Shown: positions 32,278 to 43,200 of the stretch, one piece after another | Position numbering within the stretch: position 1 is the first letter of the stretch | Layout of the letters: each line of letters starts with the position of its first letter | Source of the DNA: Pseudomonadota bacterium | GTDB lineage: Bacteria > Pseudomonadota > Gammaproteobacteria > Pseudomonadales > Pseudohongiellaceae | DNA length: 64,000 bases | Direction of reading: 5' to 3' | Assembly: GCA_027621405.1 (NCBI GenBank) | Contig: JAQCBT010000011.1 | Location: forward strand, 1 to 64,000 | The notes under the pieces: model-generated | Told to the model about the DNA's origin: nothing | What the model saw: only the letters and a program-made list of their open reading frames with translations | Databases searched by the model: none | Made by a program: the position numbers and the translations under genes

Positions 32278-33306
32278 CTAGAGTTCCGAGGTAGGCTCAG
32301 GCACTGCCTGCAGCAATTTCTGGATCACGTGGTCGGTAGTAACTCGTTCTGCTTCGGCATGGAAGTTGAGCAGCACACGATGACGCAATACAGAAGGCGC
32401 CAGGGCTCTCACATCACCATAGGACACGTTATACCGCCCATGCAGTAGTGCCCTTACCTTTCCTGCGAGTATCAGGTTCTGGGATGCGCGAATGCCTGCT
32501 CCCCAACTAACCCAATCCTTCACGAAGTCCGGGGCAGTCTCACTCTGCGGTCGCGAGGCATGTACCAGCCGTACTGCATATTTGATCACCGCTTCCGCAG
32601 CGGGAACCTGGCGCGCGATACGCTGGAATTCCAGGATGTCCTCACCACCCAGTGGGTGGGCAAGGGGATTGTCATGGATCTGGGTAGTCTGGCTTACTAC
32701 CTGCACCTCGTCGGCTTCCGAGAGATAGCCCAATTCAATCTTGAACATGAAGCGATCGAGTTGTGCTTCCGGCAATGGGTAAGTACCTTCCAGTTCAATC
32801 GGGTTCTGGGTTGCCAGTACGAAGAATGGCTTCGACATGGGATAGGTAACACCGGCAGCAGTCACCTGGCGTTCCTCCATGGCTTCCAACAGGGACGACT
32901 GGGTCTTGGGAGGCGTTCGGTTGATCTCATCCGCCAGCAGAATATTGGTAAAGATCGGCCCCTTCACGAACGTCAGTTTGCGCTGGCCGTCCTTCTCTTC
33001 CACAACCTCAGCACCGACCACGTCGGCAGGCATCAGGTCCGGGGTGAACTGGATACGACTGAAATCAACTTGCAGAATATCCGCGACTGTCTTGATCAGC
33101 AGCGTCTTGGCAAGTCCGGGCACACCGGTCACGAGTACGTGACCACCACCGAAGAGTGCAATCAATAACTCATCGATAATGTCTTCCTGGCCTACGATGA
33201 CTTTCTTGATCTCGGCAACAATCTGATCACGACCTTCCTGCATGCGTTTGACCAGGGCAACATCATCCTGATTGTCCATTTCCAATACTTCTTCTGTCTC
33301 TGCCAT
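32278..33306 (-). CDS. MoxR-family AAA+ ATPase
   Basis: A 342-residue ATPase: Walker A GVPGLAKTLL (about residues 60-69), Walker B ILLADEINRTPPKTQSSLLEA (about 122-142; the ATPase Asp-Glu pair), sensor-1 region FFVLATQNPIE, and a C-terminal lid with the sensor-2 Arg. MoxR proteins are chaperone-like ATPases that act on VWA-domain partners. Cytosolic. It is the sixth gene of the operon, 16 bp after the DUF4159 gene. Confidence 0.95.
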   Translation of the reverse strand: MAETEEVLEMDNQDDVALVKRMQEGRDQIVAEIKKVIVGQEDIIDELLIALFGGGHVLVTGVPGLAKTLLIKTVADILQVDFSRIQFTPDLMPADVVGAEVVEEKDGQRKLTFVKGPIFTNILLADEINRTPPKTQSSLLEAMEERQVTAAGVTYPMSKPFFVLATQNPIELEGTYPLPEAQLDRFMFKIELGYLSEADEVQVVSQTTQIHDNPLAHPLGGEDILEFQRIARQVPAAEAVIKYAVRLVHASRPQSETAPDFVKDWVSWGAGIRASQNLILAGKVRALLHGRYNVSYGDVRALAPSVLRHRVLLNFHAEAERVTTDHVIQKLLQAVPEPTSEL

Positions 33307-33322
33307 TTGCTGTTCCCGTCTA

Positions 33323-34165
33323 TCAGTGGCTAAAAGCGTAAATGAGAAAATTGATGCCTATCTTGTAAGCTTCATTCGTATATTTCGTTGGATAGGCTTC
33401 ATAGAACGTGTGTTCCCAGCCATCGCCAAGATCCGTGTTGTAATGGGCTGCCATCATGATTCGACCATCATCATCCAGCACCGCATAAATCTCCGGCGGG
33501 TAGTTGGGATCGTCCAGGCTCATGAAGCCCCCGAAGTCCCAGGTCACCATTCGCCCTGGCACCTGCGCCAGTTCATCGATATCGAAGAAGATATGGAAGA
33601 CCTCGTGACTGGTATCCAGCCGCACGATTTCCCGGTCGGGAAAGATTTTCCCTATTTCCATGAACATATCGTCGAGGTGTGGCTCGCCCCAGAAATCGTC
33701 CACCATGATCAGGCCACCCCTGAACATGAATTCCCGCATGGCCTCAATCTCTTCCGGGGTGAAATTGGGTCCGCTGTAGGAGGAGCCAATAGGCACCCGC
33801 TTCCAGTTCATGTAGAGGAAGATGTGCTCATACAGGCGCGGGTCGGTAAGTGCGAGAAATGTATGGTTGCGCGGGTTGGTATCCACATTGGTGTAGCGCT
33901 GCACACCGCGGAGAAAGTTTTCATCCGAATCGGGATAGTCCGTATCCCACCAGCCGCCCCGACGTCGGAAGCCGAAGCCGCCCTGTCCTCCACCGTAGTT
34001 GGTGTACTGCCCTCGCAGCCAGGTGAATTCCGTCACCTCGGTGCCGTAGATGCCGAGATCTTCATTACCACCCAGCCCCTCGGAGAGAGGGAATACCTGC
34101 GCCATTGCCAGCTGGCTACCGAAAAGGCAGGCCATTGCGACAATTGCATGCCGGGTCAGGCTCAC
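33323..34165 (-). CDS. Exported DUF4159 protein
   Basis: A 280-residue protein with a signal peptide (MSLTRHAIVAMACLFGSQLAMA) and a DUF4159 domain: FMFRGGLIMVDDFWGEPHLD, EVFHIFFDIDELAQVPG, MMAAHYNTDLGDGWEH. The GG-x3-DD-x-x-G signature resembles a glutamine-amidotransferase-like fold, although no catalytic Cys is seen at that position. It overlaps the upstream TPR-peptidase gene by four bases and is likely periplasmic. Function unknown; the family recurs beside MoxR genes. Confidence 0.88.
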   Translation of the reverse strand: MSLTRHAIVAMACLFGSQLAMAQVFPLSEGLGGNEDLGIYGTEVTEFTWLRGQYTNYGGGQGGFGFRRRGGWWDTDYPDSDENFLRGVQRYTNVDTNPRNHTFLALTDPRLYEHIFLYMNWKRVPIGSSYSGPNFTPEEIEAMREFMFRGGLIMVDDFWGEPHLDDMFMEIGKIFPDREIVRLDTSHEVFHIFFDIDELAQVPGRMVTWDFGGFMSLDDPNYPPEIYAVLDDDGRIMMAAHYNTDLGDGWEHTFYEAYPTKYTNEAYKIGINFLIYAFSH

Positions 34166-36849
34166 TGGGCGGCTTCCTTGTCTACGGCATCCAGCAGTAA
34201 CTGTTGCGCTCGCTGGAAGCTGGGGGCCTGCTCCAGCGCATAGAGGACATTCTGCTTGGCTTCGGAAAGCTGACCATTGTTCAGGTAGGCTTCTGCAAGG
34301 TTGGTTCGGGCCTCCACCGGATCGGTGATCTCCAGCTTCATCAATACTTCATATTCGGTTACCGCCAACTGCGTATCGTTGATGGTATCGGCATAACGGG
34401 CCTTCAACAGATGTACATCCTGTCGGTACGGATCTACCTGCAGCGCCCGGTCGATGTAGTAGCTGACTCGCTCCATGTTCCCTGCTTCCAGCGCCGCCTC
34501 GGCAAGGATCATGGCCGAACCGTAATCGTGCTGCAGATTCTCCAGCAGTTGCTCAAGCCACTGCAATTGCATTTCACGATTGCCTTCACGCTCATAAATC
34601 TGCGACAGCACGAGTGCCGGGCTCGGGTATCCGGTATAGCTCGGCAGCATCTCGTGGGCAGTTTCCAGGTAAGACCGGGCCTCTTCAAAGGCCTCCTCCT
34701 TGAACAACACGATGCCCAATTGCAGGTAGGCCTGGAAGTCTCGCGGATTTTCCTCGATACGGGAACGCATATGCTGCTTCAGGGAAGCGTTGTTGTATAA
34801 CTCGGCGAGGATCGCGCTGCTGTTCTCCCGAATGCCATGACCATGGCCTTCACCTTCGTCGGGAACATCTTCCGTGTGGACATAGACATTGATCTCTTCC
34901 ACTCGCTGATCGATCCAGCCCCGGAAGCCAGCATCGAATTCACCGATGTCCATGGCGAACACTTCGCTGAAGCGCTCACTATCCTCCTTGATGAAGGCGT
35001 ACTGCTTGACCAGTTCCACCAGCTTATCGAATCCGTATTGACTGGCGATGTAATCAACTACCAGGTAAGACTGGAAGTAAGCGAAACTCAGGTCAGCGTT
35101 GTTGCGAGCACCAGAGAAGCCGGAGTTCAAATCGGCTACCGGCAACAACTTGCCCTGATCTGCTGCACGCACCAGGTCCAGGCCCTGGTCCCGTCCCCAA
35201 TAAGGCCGGCCTTCACGTTCTTCCCACACGGAAATACCCTCGCTGAGCCAGCGCGGCATGCGGTTATCGGTCATCTGCAGGGTGATCACATGCATGAATT
35301 CGTGCCAGACGATTTCCTGCCAGTTCGCGGTCAGGGTGTCGGGCGAGATCAATGTCACCACCTTGCCAAAGCAGATGCCCACCAGCGGTCCGATATCTGG
35401 CAGGCCAACGGAGCGCACAGCGAAGTCCTCCGAATTCTCGAAGACCTCGATCAGGATCGGACCTTCTGGCTCATAGGCATATTTCTCGGTAAGCGTATCC
35501 CAGGCTTCCTCCAATAGCGGCTCAAGATAGGGCCAGAGAATGTCTGCGTCCCGTTCGCTCATATGGACCTTGAAGTGTTCACTCTCCAGGGTGGCGTAGG
35601 TTTCCAGGGTGTCAAAGACCTTGAGCATGTTCGAGGTCAAGACGTTGAACGGATCATTCTCGAAACCGATTTCCAGGTTGGCCTTGCCCTCTTCTTCTTC
35701 ACCCAACCGAATCAGGTTGTTTCCCAGCAGGGTATAGCCTTGCCAGTACTCGGGATCGGCTTCCAGTGCGGCGCGTGCATATGCCACCGCCTCGGTGAAG
35801 CGGTAGTTATTACCGAAAGCATCGGCGATATCACCGAGGAACTGGGCGTTGCCGGGACTGAAGGCCTGCACCTGTTCATAGTAATTGACATACTCGTCCA
35901 TGCGCTCATTGAGGGCCGCCTGGGCCGCGAGGATACTGAGCGTCTTCAGGGATTCAGGATTCAGCGCCAACACCTGGGTGAAGTAGGCCATGGCCTCGTC
36001 TTCGCGCCCGTTCATCATCAGCAGTTGAGCGTAAGTCTCCAGGGCAGGAATAGAATTGGGATTGATGGCGAGGGCGCGCTGCAGGCTCCTCTCGTCGCCC
36101 ACTACCCGGGCTATACCCACCAGCGCAGGCACGTAGCGGTTATTTATTTCCAGTGCCTCCTGGTATCCTCGCTCCGCGTCCGAGGCGTTGTATTTTTCCA
36201 GGAATAAGTCGGCCCACAGGGCATGGGCTTCGAGATTGTTCGGATTGGCCCGGGTCGCCTCGTCGAACAGACTGTTGGCATCATAGAAGTTGCCCATCAA
36301 CCAGCTTGCCAGTGCCACCATGGCCACATCTTCGGAGGTGAAAACCAGGCCACTGTTATAGCGCTGTACGGCCATATCCAGAATGCGATAGGCATCGGAA
36401 CGCTGCCCCTTGAATTGTAGCAGGCTGCCATACTGCACGAGTGTCCGCACTGGTGGCTCGGGCAAGCCTTCCATTACGGCCTCAAATATTGCGAGCGCTT
36501 CAGCGGACTCACCGACAGCTCGCTTGATCTCGGCCAGCTGTGTACTCAACAGCGGGAAGCGGGCGTAGTCATCACCTTCGATGGCATCCGCCACTACACT
36601 CTCGGCTTGCTGATAGTTGCCAGTCATGAAATAGGCGCGACTGGCACCGATGAGTCCATCGGTGCGGTCCAGCCCATCTGTCATCTGGAACATCTCGGCA
36701 GCTGCCGCATAAGAACCACTCAGCAGGAGTTGTTCGGCGCGAAACAGCGCGGAATCGCCAGCCTGGTCCTGATCGTCCTGGGCATATGCCGCCGAGAGCG
36801 GTGCCAGCACCAGGATGCAGGCGATGATTGAACGAAGTGAGTTTCTCAT
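34162..36849 (-). CDS. TPR protein with a gluzincin peptidase domain
   Basis: An 895-residue exported protein (signal peptide MRNSLRSIIACILVLAPLSA). Residues 30-410 are TPR repeats. A zinc-peptidase domain of the peptidase-MA type follows: His516-Glu-Phe-Met-His520 in EIVWHEFMHVIT, with the third-ligand/Glu region in RWLSEGISVWEEREG. More TPRs make up the C-terminal 200 residues. It may cut or bind envelope proteins. It overlaps both neighbours by four bases (C13-like upstream, DUF4159 downstream), so the three periplasmic proteins are coupled. Confidence 0.88.
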   Translation of the reverse strand: MRNSLRSIIACILVLAPLSAAYAQDDQDQAGDSALFRAEQLLLSGSYAAAAEMFQMTDGLDRTDGLIGASRAYFMTGNYQQAESVVADAIEGDDYARFPLLSTQLAEIKRAVGESAEALAIFEAVMEGLPEPPVRTLVQYGSLLQFKGQRSDAYRILDMAVQRYNSGLVFTSEDVAMVALASWLMGNFYDANSLFDEATRANPNNLEAHALWADLFLEKYNASDAERGYQEALEINNRYVPALVGIARVVGDERSLQRALAINPNSIPALETYAQLLMMNGREDEAMAYFTQVLALNPESLKTLSILAAQAALNERMDEYVNYYEQVQAFSPGNAQFLGDIADAFGNNYRFTEAVAYARAALEADPEYWQGYTLLGNNLIRLGEEEEGKANLEIGFENDPFNVLTSNMLKVFDTLETYATLESEHFKVHMSERDADILWPYLEPLLEEAWDTLTEKYAYEPEGPILIEVFENSEDFAVRSVGLPDIGPLVGICFGKVVTLISPDTLTANWQEIVWHEFMHVITLQMTDNRMPRWLSEGISVWEEREGRPYWGRDQGLDLVRAADQGKLLPVADLNSGFSGARNNADLSFAYFQSYLVVDYIASQYGFDKLVELVKQYAFIKEDSERFSEVFAMDIGEFDAGFRGWIDQRVEEINVYVHTEDVPDEGEGHGHGIRENSSAILAELYNNASLKQHMRSRIEENPRDFQAYLQLGIVLFKEEAFEEARSYLETAHEMLPSYTGYPSPALVLSQIYEREGNREMQLQWLEQLLENLQHDYGSAMILAEAALEAGNMERVSYYIDRALQVDPYRQDVHLLKARYADTINDTQLAVTEYEVLMKLEITDPVEARTNLAEAYLNNGQLSEAKQNVLYALEQAPSFQRAQQLLLDAVDKEAAQ

Positions 36850-37904
36850 TGAGTTACCCCATCGGCAGTCGTAGCTGTTTGAGCATTGAATCGTGCAGTG
36901 GCGCGGGCGAGTTCGACCAGCAAGGCTTCCATCTCGCGCCAGTAATCGGCTTCCAGGTATTCGGCCTTGCGACCACGCAGAATAAATACAGATCTCTCCA
37001 GTTCCTGCATGCGTGCCTTGCTTGCCAATGCCTCGGCAGATAATCCGGCAGTGTCATCCACCAAGGTGTCAATGTAGGCGATCTCGGCAAGCAGGCCGTC
37101 GGCTTCATTCATGCCTGGATTCAGGCTGAACATGGAGTCGCCGTTGTCATCCAGCCCGGCGTGCTCCGAAGCCAGCCTGCCCTGCTCGGAATACCATTGC
37201 TCGACGTTGGCCTTGGCGTATTCGAAAGCTTCCAGTATCGAAACCCGGTTGTTCTTGTCCCGGTCACCATTGCGCCCATCCAGAGCCTCGATAAAGTAAC
37301 CGGAGAATACTGGGTCGTAGCGCTCAGATGGAGAGCGAGTAGAAGAGATAACCACTCTGCCCTCACTGGACAGGGATGCCGAGAAGCCATAACTGGCGCT
37401 GGTGGTATTGACGATAACTATGTCCTGCCGATCGAAGCGATCCAGCATGTCGGCGAACTCGATACCCGTGATATCGGGACCAACGATATTGAACTTCGCT
37501 TCCTGCTCCGCACCGGAGCCGTGACCAATCAGGTAGATGGTTATCTGGTCACCAGTATCTACCCGGTCATGCAGCGCCGTCAGCGCCTGTTCGATACCCT
37601 CTCGATCCGTGACGCCATCGATTCTCTCAGCGCCATTGAAGGCGGCTTCGCCATCGTTATACAGCAGGGTTATCGTGTCTGAACTATAGCCATAGTCGCG
37701 GGCCAGTATATCGTGCAGGCTAAGACCCCACTGCCGAAATCGTTCCTCGTTCGTCTCACCAACTGCCGGACCAATCATGATCACGGCATACTTGGTGCTG
37801 TCCGGCCGGTCGAGGAAATAGTCGGCGGCAAGATCCTGGGCGCTTGCTGAAATGGCTGTGCACAGGGTGGCTAGGAACATGATTAGCTTGTTGGTGCTTG
37901 GCAT
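36846..37904 (-). CDS. Caspase-like (C13-like) protein without nucleophile Cys
   Basis: A 352-residue exported protein (signal peptide to SASAQ, residue 23). The fold reads like a C13/legumain-type caspase: YAVIMIGPAVG, then QITIYLIGHGSG with His128. The next strand, where active members have A-C-x-S-G-S, reads DIVIVNTTSASYGFS: Thr167/Thr168 stand in place of Ala-Cys. The catalytic dyad is therefore incomplete and the protein is probably a pseudoenzyme or has other chemistry. The start is the ATG at 37904, which overlaps the upstream stop (TGATG); the longer frame to 37937 has no signal peptide at its end. A helical C-terminal tail follows. Confidence 0.8.
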   Translation of the reverse strand: MPSTNKLIMFLATLCTAISASAQDLAADYFLDRPDSTKYAVIMIGPAVGETNEERFRQWGLSLHDILARDYGYSSDTITLLYNDGEAAFNGAERIDGVTDREGIEQALTALHDRVDTGDQITIYLIGHGSGAEQEAKFNIVGPDITGIEFADMLDRFDRQDIVIVNTTSASYGFSASLSSEGRVVISSTRSPSERYDPVFSGYFIEALDGRNGDRDKNNRVSILEAFEYAKANVEQWYSEQGRLASEHAGLDDNGDSMFSLNPGMNEADGLLAEIAYIDTLVDDTAGLSAEALASKARMQELERSVFILRGRKAEYLEADYWREMEALLVELARATARFNAQTATTADGVTQ

Positions 37905-40207
37905 CACGATAGGCCCTTCAGTCTTCTGGCAACCCAATCCAGGCAGAGCAGCGAGATTAACAGGGCAAGGATCCAGGGCTTATCCCATAGATCGATCTGC
38001 ACTTCCCGCGAATAGGCATTGGGTGTGAACTCGATGGCGCTCGCCAACTGGGAAACGTTATTGATATCGAAATATTGTCCGCCACTGGCATCGGCGATTC
38101 TTGCCAGCAGGCCGCTGTCCCTTTCGGCATTGTTGTACTCGCGCAGTGAAGGAGTCACAACAAATGCCGCACGTTTCTCTGCCGCATCGCTGGCGCCTTC
38201 ACCGGCGGCACTGGCTACATCTACGAGCAGGTTAAACACGCCCTCTTCTTCAACGATGAAACTGCTGCGGTAGACGCCGTCTTCGGAAATATCCCACTCC
38301 ATCGGGGTATCACTCACCTGGTCAAGCGGAGTCGTGGTCTGCATCCACAGAGTGGCGTCATTATCTGGCTCGTAACTGTCATCGAGCACGGTTGCCGTGA
38401 TATTTACCTCGTCACCGACGTTATAGAATTCACGATCGAACTCAACGGTGATGCGCTCGGGTGCGGAGACCGCGGACCAGCGCAGGATCTGCCGCCACAG
38501 GGTTTCCTGTGACTGATCGGCGAATGGCATCATCATCTGCCAGCGCCAGGTGCTGGCAGTGGCGACCACCATGCTGCGTCCGCTACCGTAACGCTGCGAG
38601 GCGATGATAGGCAGCGGTTGGTTCTGGTATTGCAGCAGCGGATGTTCCATCAGCACGGTTGCCCCCGGCTTGATACGGCCGGTGACATAGACGCCCTGTA
38701 ACTCTGGCAACTGCCGCCACAACATGGCGTTCTCATCGTCATCACTGGCAAGTCGCAGCAAGGGTGAGAATTCACCGTTATTGGTGAGGCGAGGATAATA
38801 GAGTTCACCGGTGGGATGGCTACCGCGCCGGATACCGCCACGCAGATGGGAAGGCAGGAAGTTTTCTTCCACCAGTGTCACCGGCAGGATGTCGGCGATG
38901 GGGGTGGTGATAAACTCTTCATCAATCATGCCACTCATGATCAGGCCGCCACCGCGCTCGGCGACAAAATCCTGGATCATCTGCAACTGATCGGCATTGA
39001 AGAAGTTTTCCTCGATATCCCCGAGGATCAAGGCCTCATACTGGTACAGTTCTTCCTTATCTCTCGGAAAGCCTTCACTCAGTTCGGTTGGGGAACGAAT
39101 TCCCTGGCGATAGTATTTCTCTGGACCAGTCTGCAGGTAAGTCGCCAACCTTAGAGAAGTGTCACCTTCTACAGCTCGCCGAATGAACTTGTATTCATTG
39201 CGCGGATGCCCCTCGAGATAAAGAATGTCGAGCGGCTCTTTCTCGCTGTTGTCCACCAGGAAACTATAGGCATTGTTCTGCTCGATGATCTCGCCGGGCT
39301 GCAATTCTACCTGCAGCTCGTAGACGATCGCCTCTTCCCGCTCGGGAGTAAGCTCCATCTCGTAACGGCGGGTCACCCCTTCCGCGCCCAGGGTCACTAC
39401 CTCAGTTTCCACCACGGTCTCACCGTCGAGAATAGAGAGCTGAATTTCCTGACCCTCGAAACCCTGATGCTGAAGACCTACCGCGATAGTAAAGACCGAA
39501 CCTTCCAACACCGTCTCCGCGGCACTGACATCGACGATGCCGATGTCCTGGGGTATCTCGTCCTGACCAACGCCCACGGTAAACACCGGTATCTGACGCG
39601 TACCAAATTCCTGCGCCTTGATTGCTGGATCGATGTCGCTATTGTCTGCACCGTCCGAGATAAGCACGAGTCCGCCGAGAGGCAAACCATTCAATTGGCC
39701 ATCGACATACTCCAGAGCCTGGCTGATAGAAGAGGCCGTACCCGCCTCATTCAATTCGCTTGCATCGGCAATGCGTTCTGCCTGCTTGTCAAAGCGGAAG
39801 CTGCGAATCTGGAAGGACTCCGACAGGTCATCGATTACACCGCGGGAGAACAGGGCCTGACGCATGGCAGCGGTGCGCGATTCGCCACCGGGCATGTCGG
39901 CAATAGCCATGCTCTGTGAATCATCGATTATGACTCCCAGATAGGTTTCCTGTGGCGAGACCTGCAAGCTGGTTACGACAGGGCGCAATAACAGGAACAG
40001 CAATAACACCAGCACCGAAGAACGCAGCGCGATCAGGAAGGCCTTCCAGCCCGGGGTGAGCGGACGGGTAGTCTTGCGATAGGTAAACCAGACCGCCACA
40101 CAGGCAATGATCGCTATCAGGACAAACAGCAACGGACTGATGCCATAGGCGAAGCTTAGACTGCCATCAGTAAATGCGGTAAGTAGAGTGGGTTCCGTGT
40201 ATTGCAT
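37904..40207 (-). CDS. VWA-domain membrane protein, BatB/GATase-like
   Basis: A 767-residue protein with two N-terminal helices (SPLLFVLIAIIACVAVWFTY, FLIALRSSVLVLLLFLLLRP), a VWA-like domain with the MIDAS start DDSQSM, beta-sandwich repeats, a GATase-like central region (ERGGGLIMSGMIDEEF) and a C-terminal helix (WILALLISLLCLDWVARRLK). It is the second gene of the operon: 2 bp after the DUF4175 gene and overlapping the caspase-like gene by one base. It may hold the complex in the membrane. Confidence 0.85.
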   Translation of the reverse strand: MQYTEPTLLTAFTDGSLSFAYGISPLLFVLIAIIACVAVWFTYRKTTRPLTPGWKAFLIALRSSVLVLLLFLLLRPVVTSLQVSPQETYLGVIIDDSQSMAIADMPGGESRTAAMRQALFSRGVIDDLSESFQIRSFRFDKQAERIADASELNEAGTASSISQALEYVDGQLNGLPLGGLVLISDGADNSDIDPAIKAQEFGTRQIPVFTVGVGQDEIPQDIGIVDVSAAETVLEGSVFTIAVGLQHQGFEGQEIQLSILDGETVVETEVVTLGAEGVTRRYEMELTPEREEAIVYELQVELQPGEIIEQNNAYSFLVDNSEKEPLDILYLEGHPRNEYKFIRRAVEGDTSLRLATYLQTGPEKYYRQGIRSPTELSEGFPRDKEELYQYEALILGDIEENFFNADQLQMIQDFVAERGGGLIMSGMIDEEFITTPIADILPVTLVEENFLPSHLRGGIRRGSHPTGELYYPRLTNNGEFSPLLRLASDDDENAMLWRQLPELQGVYVTGRIKPGATVLMEHPLLQYQNQPLPIIASQRYGSGRSMVVATASTWRWQMMMPFADQSQETLWRQILRWSAVSAPERITVEFDREFYNVGDEVNITATVLDDSYEPDNDATLWMQTTTPLDQVSDTPMEWDISEDGVYRSSFIVEEEGVFNLLVDVASAAGEGASDAAEKRAAFVVTPSLREYNNAERDSGLLARIADASGGQYFDINNVSQLASAIEFTPNAYSREVQIDLWDKPWILALLISLLCLDWVARRLKGLS

Positions 40208-40209
40208 TG

Positions 40210-43200
40210 CTACTGGGTCGCGCTATTCGACCCCTGACTCTCTGACAGTACACGATAATATTGCTCAACAAGTTCCCGGTACTGCTCTGGAACTTCTTCG
40301 TCGGCGGCCGCATACAGCTTGTTATTGATTTCGTTAAGTTCAGCCTGGGCGCGCAAAGCTCCCTCCAATTCAAGGATCGGCTGCAACAATTGAGAGAACA
40401 ATTCCGGCTGATTCAGGAAGTCTTCTATATCCTGCTGGGTCAGCTGCTGGCGAATGGAGCGCGCATTACCCCAGGGCATGGCGCTACCATCTGTGGTCAC
40501 ACGACCACCCTGACCAATCTGATCCTGGTTGCCGCCACGGGCACCGCCGAGTTGCTGCCTGCCGCCAGCGCCGGCCTGTTGACCCGACTGGTTGCCTTGC
40601 TGCTGGCCGCCACCCCGAGCCTGATCCTGCAGCTGCTGTTGCAGTTGCTGGGCCAGCTGCTGGGATCTCTGCAGCTGATCACGCATTTCTCGTAGACTGG
40701 GAACTCCGGGGCCCGGCTGTTGGCCAGCCTCGTTGAAGGCCAATGCCTGTTGTTGCAAGGCTTCAATTTGCTCGCGCAAGGCTTCGGCATCATCAGCCGC
40801 TACCTGAGTGGGGTCACCTGCCCCTCTTTGGGCGGAAGGATCGAGAGCGGCAAGTGAAGACGCCAGTTCTTCGAGCCGGTCTTCAATCTCTTCTTCGATA
40901 TCAACCGCCAGGTTCACCATGCCGTTTCTCAGCACCCGGTTACTGGTTTGCATTTCTTCCTGAATCGGGCGCAGGTCTCTCGATGCTTCCTGCGCCTGGG
41001 ACATCAAACGCTGATCCTCACTGCCACCACGGGCAATGATGGCTCGCAGCATGTCTTCAATCTCTTCGAGGTCGCGCTGCTGTTGCTGCTGGGCCTCGAT
41101 CAATTCCTGCAGGCTCTCATCATTACGCACCGACTGCCGGGTCTGCCCCAGGCCTTGCTCGCGCGTAGTTTCTGCCATGGTTTCCTGTAACTGGCGTTGC
41201 TGGTTTAGCAGTTGTTGCCCACGCTGACTCAGGTTCTGCGCCAGCTGGTTTACCGAACTCTCACCCTCTTCACTCAGCTCGCGCTGCTGCTCACGGAGGT
41301 TTTCCAGGGCCTTCTGGCTTCTCGCTGCCGCGATGGAGGCATTGTCGCTCTGGGCGGCTTCCTGCATCTGCTGGGCGGCGCGCTGCAGAGCTGTCTGTTG
41401 CTGCTGCTGTCCGCCACTGCTCTGCGACGAAGATGACGCCTGGGATTGGGACTGTGATTGCGATTGTGACTGTGAGCTGCTCTGGGACTGCGACTGGGAG
41501 CGCTGCTGGCTATTGGACATCTGTTGTGCCAACTGCTGGACTTCCTGGCTCAGCTGTTCCTGCTGACGCATCAGTCGCTCCAGTTCACGACGCTTCTGTT
41601 CTTCGGTCATCTGGTCTTCACGTCGAGCCAGATTGCGCTGGGCTCTGGTCAGGCTTTCCTGGCGTCGGGCCAGTTCTTCCAGCTTATTGACCTCTTCCTG
41701 GTTCTGCTGCGAGCCGCCACCACGACTATTGGGCGTTTCGTAACGGTTCTCCAACTGCCCCATTTCCATCTCAAACAATTCACGCAGGTCTTCACGTTCC
41801 TGCTGGGCTCCGCCGCCGCCACCGCCACCGCCACCGTTCTGCATGCTGATGTTGGTGCGGTTGATGCTCGCTTCTGCCTTGAGGATGTATTGCAAGGCCA
41901 ACTGCTCAGGTTGCAGGGCGCTGGTAATCTGCTCCAGCTCCAGTTCATTGGCAGCCAGATTCATCTGATCGATAGCCAGTGAAAGGTTTTCAACCGCGGC
42001 ATCATAAGTATCGTCAGAGAAATTAAGACGCTCCGCCAGACGATCGATAGACATACGGGCACGACCCGTCGCCTCACGTTGCGACTCGGCAATAATCTCC
42101 GCGTCGCTGGCAAACTCTTCCTGTGTAACCTGGCTCTGCCTGTTACGCAGCTTCCAGGTGGCGGCAATAATATCCTTTTGGATAGAAACCAGGGCACTGC
42201 TGTCTCCTCCCTGGCCACCGCCACCACCGCCACCACCGCCGCTCATACCGGGGTTGCGACGGAATTCCTGGTCGGTGGGAATGATCTGCAGGAAGTAAAT
42301 ATCGGATATCACCTGGGCAGGCCCGTCCAGTCCATTATTGTCTGCGAGGGTCAGGAAATAACTGACAAAATCACCCGGCTCAACATCCAGGTCTTCCAGG
42401 TAAATCAGTTCGCTGCCGGAAACGGAGCGCATATTGGGCTCGCGCAGGAAATCCACCTGCACTTCATCCGAACCCACCACGCTGTAATTCAGTTCAAACT
42501 GGCTCAGGCCATAATCGTCACTGGCATCCACTTCCAGCACCACTTCCTCGAGGGGCATGACCTCCTGGTCGCGACCGGGTCGCTTCAATGCCAGTTCAGG
42601 AGGCGTGTCCTCAATGGCACGAATGAAATAGTCCAGTGGATTTTGGCTCTGCAGGCCATCGAAGTCGGTGGCACGAATGCGATAGACACCGTCGGCGCCG
42701 ACAGTAAATGCTGCCGTACCCGTACTACCATTGATGACAACAGGAATGTCCGCATAATTGCTTATCACATTGCCGTCTTCATCGAAGCTCTCGTCGAACT
42801 CGAGCACGGCTTCCCTTACAGCCTTGTTAAAGGCGATATTCAATTCCACCCGGGTACCTTCCGGCACTACCATGTCACCGCTGTCTTCTTCCAGCAGGTC
42901 TTCGATACCGGTGTAATCAGGGTAATCCAGCGCCAGGTCGATCTGTTCTACCTGAGGCAGGTCAAACAGGCTGATGCGATACTGCTGCGAGTTCTGCTCA
43001 CCCCGTTCATTAAAGGCAATATAGTAAGTCGTGTCTTCCTGCAGCGATGGCAGGAAATAGCTATAGGTGGCACTGTCGCTGCCACTGCCATCCCGGTTCA
43101 TGGACACGTCCCGCCAGTTCACATTGTCATTCTGCAGGCGCAGGTTGATGGCGTCAGGTTGGGCATTGATTACCCGGGCGATGATGGTGATGCTGTCACC

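Noticed and set aside
33272-34243. A 323-residue plus-strand open frame opposite the DUF4159 and MoxR starts
   Set aside because: Covers parts of three real minus-strand genes; no domain.
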